Assembly: GCA_947579665.1 (NCBI GenBank)
Contig: CANPUZ010000057.1
Coordinates: 682,001 to 746,000, forward strand
Length of the DNA stretch: 64,000 nucleotides
Source: Sympetrum striolatum
Lineage: Eukaryota > Arthropoda > Insecta > Odonata > Libellulidae
Reading direction: 5' to 3'
In this document: one piece after another, positions 57,101-64,000 of the stretch
How positions within the stretch are numbered: position 1 is the first letter of the stretch
Layout: every line of letters begins with the position of its first letter
Notes under the pieces: generated by a model
Database searches by the model: none
Told to the model about the DNA's origin: nothing
Seen by the model: the letters and a program-made list of their open reading frames with translations, nothing else
Position numbers and translations under genes: made by a program

Positions 57101-60100
57101 TGATATCTTCTAATCAAATTCTATAGAAATATTCAATTTTTAGTAGCAGTTAACACAAAAAATATCGCAAACTCAAAAAAAAATCCGTGAAATTTCAGTT
57201 TTTTGGCCATATTTTGCTAAAAATTGAGAAAATTTAGTCAAGTTTGGATTCATTTTCACGTTATATAAGACCTAACTAAACATAATAGAAGTATTCAATT
57301 TTTTTAAAGTGTTAACTCAAAAAACGTCGAAAAGTGGAAATATATCGGTAAAATTTCATGTTTTAGGCCATATTTTTCATAAAATTGAGCAAAATTAGCT
57401 TATTTTGGTCTCATTTTAAAGTTTTTGATACGATCATACCAAATTCAATATAATATATTCAATTTATCGTAGCAGTTTACTCACAAAACGTCGAAAACTC
57501 GAAACAAAAATCGGTGAAATTTCAGTTTTTTGGCCATATTCTGCTAAAAATTGAGCAAAATTAGTCAAGTTTTGATTCATTCTAAAGTTTCTGATATTAT
57601 CTAACCAAATTCTAGAGAAATATTCAATTTTTCGCTGCAGTTATCTCAAAAATCTTTGAAAACTTGAAAAAAATATTGGTGAAAACTCAGGTTTTTGGCC
57701 ATATTTTGCAAGAAATTGAGCTAAATTAGTCAAATTTGGACTCATTTTAAAGTTTTTGATATCATCTTACCAAATTCTATAGAAATTTCAATTTTTAGTA
57801 GTAGTTATTTCAAAAAATATCGCAAACTCGAAAAAAAATCCGTGAAATTTCAGTTTTTTGGCAATATTTTTTTTTAAATTGAGAAAAATTAGTCAAGTTT
57901 GGATTCATTTTAACGTTTTTGATAAGACCTAACTTAATATTATGGAAATATTCAATTTTTTTAAGCCGTTAACTCAAAAAACGTCGAAAACTGGAAATAT
58001 ATCGGTAAAATTTCATGTTTTAGGCCATATTTTGCATAAAATTGAGCAAAATTAGTTTATTTTGGTCTCATTTAAAGTTTTAGATATGATTATACCAAAT
58101 TCAATATAATATATTCAATTTATCGTAGCAGTTTACTCAAAAAACGTCGAAAACTGGAAATATATAACGGTAAAATTTCATGTTTTTGGCCATATTTTAC
58201 ATAAAATTGAGCAAAATTAGTTTATATTGGTCTCATTTTAAAGTTTTAGATATGATCTTTCCAAATTCAATATAATATATTCAATTTATCGTAGCAATTT
58301 ACTCAAAAAACGTCGAAAACTCGAAAAAAAAATCGGTGAAATTTCAGTTTTTTGGCCATATTTTGCAAGAAATTGAGCTAAATTAGTCAAATTTGGACTC
58401 ATTTTTAAGTTTTTGATTTCATCTAACCAAATTCTAGAGAAATATTCAATTTTTCGCTGCAGTTATCTCAAAAATCTTTGAAAACTTGAAAAAAATATTG
58501 GTGAAAACTCAGGTTTTTGGCCATATTTTGCAAGAAATTGAGCTAAATTAGTCAAATTTGGACTCATTTTAAAGTTTTTGATATCATCTTACCAAATTCT
58601 ATAGAAATTTCAATTTTTAGTAGTAGTTATTTCAAAAAATATCGCAAACTCGAAAAAAAATCCGTGAAATTTCAGTTTTTTGGCAATATTTTTTTTTAAA
58701 TTGAGAAAAATTAGTCAAGTTTGGATTCATTTTAACGTTTTTGATAAGACCTAACTTAATATTATGGAAATATTCAATTTTTTTAAGCCGTTAACTCAAA
58801 AAACGTCGAAAACTGGAAATATATCGGTAAAATTTCATGTTTTAGGCCATATTTTGCATAAAATTGAGCAAAATTAGTTTATTTTGGTCTCATTTAAAGT
58901 TTTAGATATGATTATACCAAATTCAATATAATATATTCAATTTATCGTAGCAGTTTACTCAAAAAACGTCGAAAACTGGAAATATATAACGGTAAAATTT
59001 CATGTTTTTGGCCATATTTTACATAAAATTGAGCAAAATTAGTTTATATTGGTCTCATTTTAAAGTTTTAGATATGATCTTTCCAAATTCAATATAATAT
59101 ATTCAATTTATCGTAGCAATTTACTCAAAAAACGTCGAAAACTCGAAAAAAAAATCGGTGAAATTTCAGTTTTTTGGCCATATTTTGCAAGAAATTGAGC
59201 TAAATTAGTCAAATTTGGACTCATTTTTAAGTTTTTGATTTCATCTAACCAAATTCTATAGAAATATACAATTTTTCGCAGCAGTTATCTCAAAAATCGT
59301 TGAAAACTCGAAAAATATATTGGTGAAATCTCAGGTTTTTGGCCATATTTGGCAAGAAATTGAGCAAAATTAGTCAAATTTGGACTCATTTTAAAGTTTT
59401 TGATATCATTTAACCAAATTCTATAGAAATATTCAATTTTTCGCAGCAGTTATCTCAAAAAATTTCGCAAACTCGAAAGAAAATCCGTAAAATTTCAGTT
59501 TTTTGGCCATATTTTGCTAAAAATTGAGAAAATTTAGTCAAGTTTTGATTCATATTAACGTTCATGATGAGACCTATCTAAATATTATAGAAGTATTCAA
59601 TTTTTTTAAAGTGTTAACTCAAAAAACGTCGAAAACTGGAAATATATTGGTAAAATTTCATGTTTTAGGCCATATTTTGCATAAAATTGAGCAAAATTAG
59701 TTTATTTTGGTCTCATTTTAAAGTTTTAGATATGATCATACCAAATTCAATATAATATATTCAATTTATCGTAGCAGTTTACTCACAAAACGTCGAAAAC
59801 TCGAAACAAAAATCGGTGAAATTTCAGTTTTTTGGCCATATTTTGCTAAAAATTGAGCAAAATTAGTCAAGTTTTGATTCATTCTAAAGTTTCTGATATG
59901 ATCTAACCAAATTCTATAGAAATATTCAATTTTTCGCAGCAGTTATCTCAAAAATCGTTGAAAACTCGAAAAAAATATTGGTGAAATCTCAGGTTTTTGG
60001 CAATTTTTGCAAGAAATTGAGCAAAATTAGTCAAATTTGGACTCATTTTAAAGTTTTTGATATCATCTAACCAAATTCTATAGAAATATTCAATTTTTAG

Positions 60101-63100
60101 TAGCAGTTAACTCAGAAAATATCGCAAACTCAAAAAAAAATCCGTGAAATTTCAGTTTTTTGGCCATATTTTGCTAAAAATATAGAAAATTTAGTCAAGT
60201 TTGGATTCATTTTAACGTTTTTGATCAGACCTAACTAAATATTATAGAAGTATTCAATTTTTTTAAATTGTTAACTCAAAAAACGTCGAAAAGTGGAAAT
60301 ATATCGGTAAAATTTCATGTTTTAGGCCATATTTTGCATAAAATTGAGTAAAATTTGTTTATTTTGGTCTCATTTTAAAGTTTTAGATATGATCTTTCCA
60401 AATTCAATAAAATATATTCAATTTATCGTAGCAGTTTTCTCAAAAAACGTCGAAAACTCGAAAAAAAAGTCGGTGAAATTTCAGTTTTTTGGCCATATTT
60501 TGCAAGAAATTGAGCAAAATTAGTCAAGTTTTGATTCATTTTAAAGTTTTTGATATCATCTTACCAAATTCTATTGAAATATTCAATTTTTAGTAGTAGT
60601 TATTTCAAAAAATTTCGTAAACTCGAAAAAAAATCCGTGAAATTTCAGTTTTTTGGCCATATTTTGCTAAAAATTGAGAAAATTTAGTCAAGTTTGGACT
60701 CATTTTAACGTTTTTGATAAGACCTAACTAAATATTATCGAAATTCTCAATTTTTTTAAGCCGTTAACTCAAAAAACGTCGAAAACTGGAAATATATCGG
60801 TAAAATTTAATGTTTTTGGCCATATTTTGGTTAAATTGAGCAAAATTAGTTTATTTTGGACTCATATTAAAGTTTTAGATATAATCTTTCCAAATTCAAT
60901 ATAATATATTCAATTTATCGTAGCGGTTTACTCAAAAAACGTCGAATACTCGAAACAAAAATCGGTGAAATTTCAGTTTTTTGGCCATATTTTGCAAGAA
61001 ATTGAGCAAAATTAGTCAAGTTTTGATTCATTCTAAAGTTTTTGATATGATCTAACCAAATTCTAGAGAAATATTCAATTTTTCGCAGCAGCTATCTCAA
61101 AAATCGTTGAAAACTTGAAAAAAATATTGGTGAAAACTCAGGTTTTTGGCCATATTTTGCAAGAAATTGAGCTAAATTAGTCAAATTTAGACTCATTTTA
61201 AAGTTTTTGATATCATCTTACCAAATTCTATAGAAATATTCAATTTTTAGTAGCAGTTAACTCAAAAAATTTCGCAAATTGAAAAAAAATCCGTGAAATT
61301 TCTGTTTTTTGGCCATATTTTGCTAAAAATTGAGAAAATTTAGTCAAGTTATGATTCATTTTAACGTTTTTAATAAGACCTAATTAAATATTATAGAAAT
61401 TTACAATTTTTTTAAGCTGTTAACTCAAAAAACGTCGAAAACTGGAAATATATCGGTAAAATTTCATGTTTTTGGCCATATTTTGCATAAAATTGAGCAA
61501 AATTAGTTTATTTTGGACTCATTTTAAAGTTTAAGATTTGATCTTACCAAATTCAATATAATATATTCAATTTATTTAAGCAGTTTACTCAAAAAACGTC
61601 GAAAACTCAAAACAAATATTGGTGAAATTTCAGTTTTTTGGCCATATTCTGCTAAAAATTGAGCAAAATTAGTCAAGTTTTGATTCATTCTAAAGTTTCT
61701 GATATTATCTAACCAAATTCTAGAGAAATATTCAATTTTTCGCTGCAGTTATCTCAAAAATCTTTGAAAACTTGAAAAAAATATTGGTGAAAACTCAGGT
61801 TTTTGGCCATATTTTGCAAGAAATTGAGCTAAATTAGTCAAATTTGGACTCATTTTAAAGTTTTTGATATCATCTTACCAAATTCTATAGAAATTTCAAT
61901 TTTTAGTAGTAGTTATTTCAAAAAATATCGCAAACTCGAAAAAAAATCCGTGAAATTTCAGTTTTTTGGCAATATTTTTTTTTAAATTGAGAAAATTTAG
62001 TCAAGTTTGGATTCATTTTAACGTTTTTGATAAGACCTAACTTAATATTATGGAAATATTCAATTTTTTTAAGCCTTTAACTCAAAAAACGTCGAAAACT
62101 GGAAATATATCGGTAAAATTTCATGTTTTAGGCAATATTTTGCATAAAATAGAGCAAAATTAGTTTATTTTGGTCAGATTTTAAAGTTTAAGATATGATC
62201 TTTCCAAATTCAATATAATATATTCAATTAATCGTAGCAGTTTACTCAAAAAACTTCGAAAACACGAAAAAAAAATCGGTGAAATTTCAGTTTTTTGGCC
62301 ATATTTTGCAAGAAATTGAGCAAAATTAGTCAAGTTTTGATTCATTCTAAAGTTTCTGATATGATCTAACCAAATTCTATAGAAATATTCAATTTTTCGC
62401 AGCAGTTAACACAAAAATTGTTGAAAACTCGAAAAAAATATTGGTAAAATTTCAGGTTTTTGGCCATATTTTGCAAGATATTGAGCAAAATTAGTCAAGT
62501 TTTGATTCATTCTAAAGTTTCTGATATCTTCTAACCAAATTCCATAGAAATATTCAATTTTTAGTAGCAGTTAACTCAAAAAATATCGCAAACTCGAAAA
62601 AAAATCCGTGAAATTTCAGTTTTTTGGCCATATTTTGCTAAAAATTGAGAAAATTTAGTCAAGTTTGGATTCATTTTAACGTTTTTGATAAGACCTAACA
62701 AAATATAATAGAAGTATTCAATTTTTTAAGCCGTTAACTCAAAAAACGTGGAAAACAGGAAACATATAACGGTAAAATTTCATGTTTTTGGCCATATTTT
62801 GCATAAAATTGAGCAAAATTAGTTTATTTTGGTCTCATTTTAAAGGTTTAGATATGATCCTTCCAAATTCAATATAATATATTCAATTTATCGTAGCAAT
62901 TCACTCAAAAAACGTCGAAAACTCGAAAACAAAATAGGTGAAATTTCAGTTTTTTGGCCATATTTTGCAAGAAATTCAGCAAAATTAGTCAAATTTGGAC
63001 TCATTTTAAAGTTTCTGATATGATATAACCAAATTCTATAGAAATACTCAATTTTTAGTAGCAGTTACCTCAAAAAATTTCGTAAACTCGAAAAAAAATC

Positions 63101-64000
63101 CTTGAAATTTCAGTTTTTTGGCCATATTTTGCTAAAAATTGAGAAAATTTAGTCAAGTTTTGATTCATTTTAACGTTTTTGATAAGACCTAACTTAATAT
63201 TATCGAAATATTCAATTTTTTTAAGCTGTTAACTCAAAAAACGTCGAAAACTGGAAATATATCGGTAAAATTTCATGTTTTAGGCCATATTTTGCATAAA
63301 ATTCAGCAAAATTAGTTTATTTTGGTCTCATTTTAGAGTCTTAGATATGATCTTACCAAATTCAATATAATATATTCAATTAATCGTAGCAGTTTACTCA
63401 AAAAACTTCGAAAAATCGAAAAAAAAATTCGGTGAAATTTCAGTTTTTTGGCCATATTTTGCAAGATATTGAGCAAAATTAGTCAAGTTTTGATTCATTC
63501 TAAAGTTTCTGATATCTTCTAACCAAATTCTATAGAAATATTCAATTTTTAGTAGCAGTTAACACAAAAAATATCGCAAACTCAAAAAAAAATCCGTGAA
63601 ATTTCAGTTTTTTGGCCATATTTTGCTAAAAATTGAGAAAATTTAGTCAAGTTTGGATTCATTTTCACGTTATATAAGACCTAACTAAATATAATAGAAG
63701 TATTCAATTTTTTTAAAGTGTTAACTCAAAAAACGTCGAAAAGTGGAAATATATCGGTAAAATTTCATGTTTTAGGCCATATTTTTCATAAAATTGAGCA
63801 AAATTAGCTTATTTTGGTCTCATTTTAAAGTTTTTGATACGATCATACCAAATTCAATATAATATATTCAATTTATCGTAGCAGTTTACTCACAAAACGT
63901 CGAAAACTCGAAACAAAAATCGGTGAAATTTCAGTTTTTTGGCCATATTCTGCTAAAAATTGAGCAAAATTAGTCAAGTTTTGATTCATTCTAAAGTTTC
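54160..64000 (+). repeat. Shuffled satellite blocks: 3.12-kb, 0.82-kb, 3.29-kb and 6.41-kb repeats
   Basis: A variant monomer with ggcaatatttttttttaaatt occurs at 54737, 57860, 58682 and 61968. The spacings are 3123, 822 and 3286 bp, which are 19, 5 and 20 monomers. A separate marker, ttaaaggttt, lies at 56431 and 62840, and ttttaaagtg at 57302 and 63711. Both give exactly 6,409 bp (39 monomers), so 56190-57591 recurs at 62599-64000 and continues past the window. The blocks look like products of repeated unequal exchange. Confidence 0.85.

Larger units (their letters stand above)
30312..64000 (+). repeat. Satellite DNA array, monomer about 164-165 bp, head-to-tail, open-ended on the right
   Basis: A recurring ggccatattttg block marks each monomer (e.g. 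30339, 30503, 30668, 30834, 30997, 31163), a spacing of 163-166 bp. All monomers have the same orientation. About 200 monomers fit in this window. The sequence is very AT-rich, with phased A-tracts near aaaaaacgtcgaaaactcg. From about 35.6 kb onward, monomers fall into four classes (A-D) defined by diagnostic bases: A has gctaaaaattgagaaaa and cctaactaaatattatag; B has cataaaattgagc and caatataatatattc; C has the gcagcagtta and atcgttgaaaac blocks; D has gatatcatctaacc and tagtagcagtta. Short open frames in it are incidental. Size and structure fit a centromeric or pericentromeric satellite. No CENP-B box was seen. Confidence 0.95.

Noticed and set aside
30312..64000. CRISPR-like array of repeats and spacers
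   Set aside because: The repeat is continuous at about 165 bp with no unique spacers and lies in a eukaryotic context. It is satellite DNA.

Overview
The window is eukaryotic and animal, most likely an arthropod (probably an insect). It is AT-rich, has a host gene split by multi-kilobase introns, and carries remnants of several arthropod-typical transposons: hAT, PIF/Harbinger, BEL/Pao, Jockey/CR1-like and RTE-like LINEs, and probable Penelope-like ends. I cannot name the species. No rRNA gene, convincing tRNA gene or CRISPR array was seen.

Left part (1-9.3 kb): the 5' half of a single-copy host gene on the minus strand. Its product is a GRASP (Golgi reassembly stacking) protein, read as three phase-0 coding exons at 8905-8967, 5763-5843 and 553-756 with good splice sites. 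They encode the myristoylation-type N-terminus and the first PDZ-like half; the rest lies beyond base 1. The introns are full of repeats: a hAT-like element cut by the window edge, a roughly 1-kb unclassified repeat (here called SIR1) with a nested 323-bp TA-flanked MITE, LINE debris and a Penelope-like end. A 59-bp duplication has copied the splice acceptor of exon 3.

Middle part (9.3-24.7 kb): gene-poor DNA with decayed transposons. There are at least five LINE fragments, one of them an internally deleted LINE whose 346-codon open frame joins endonuclease to the end of the reverse-transcriptase protein. A hAT transposase relic and a possible THAP-domain first exon are also present. Two same-orientation copies of a CAGTGGC-type hAT MITE bracket 11.5 kb; the outer flanks of the pair carry the same 8-bp sequence, as if the whole block had moved as one macro-transposon.

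Transposon nest (24.7-30.3 kb): a decayed BEL/Pao pol gene on the minus strand, with frameshifts and a missing Asp-Asp in the polymerase motif. It is split by a 579-bp Harbinger derivative with perfect TAA target duplications that still carries a MADF-type exon. Next to it is a Harbinger transposase gene on the plus strand with four exons, 358 codons and intact DDE residues, facing a convergent coiled-coil partner gene. That partner gene is cut off by the satellite.

Right part (30.3-64 kb and beyond): more than 33 kb of head-to-tail satellite DNA with a monomer of about 164-165 bp. Monomers fall into four recurring classes. Several higher-order levels are directly visible: a 330-bp dimer repeated almost perfectly, a 14-monomer 2,303-bp unit present about 3.1 times, 5-monomer units of about 820 bp, and duplications of about 3.1, 3.9 and 6.4 kb. 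A 1,098-bp hAT-like element with perfect 8-bp target duplications interrupts the array at 34.5-35.6 kb. It is the same family as the copy at base 1, in the opposite orientation. The array runs off the right edge and resembles centromeric or pericentromeric satellite.
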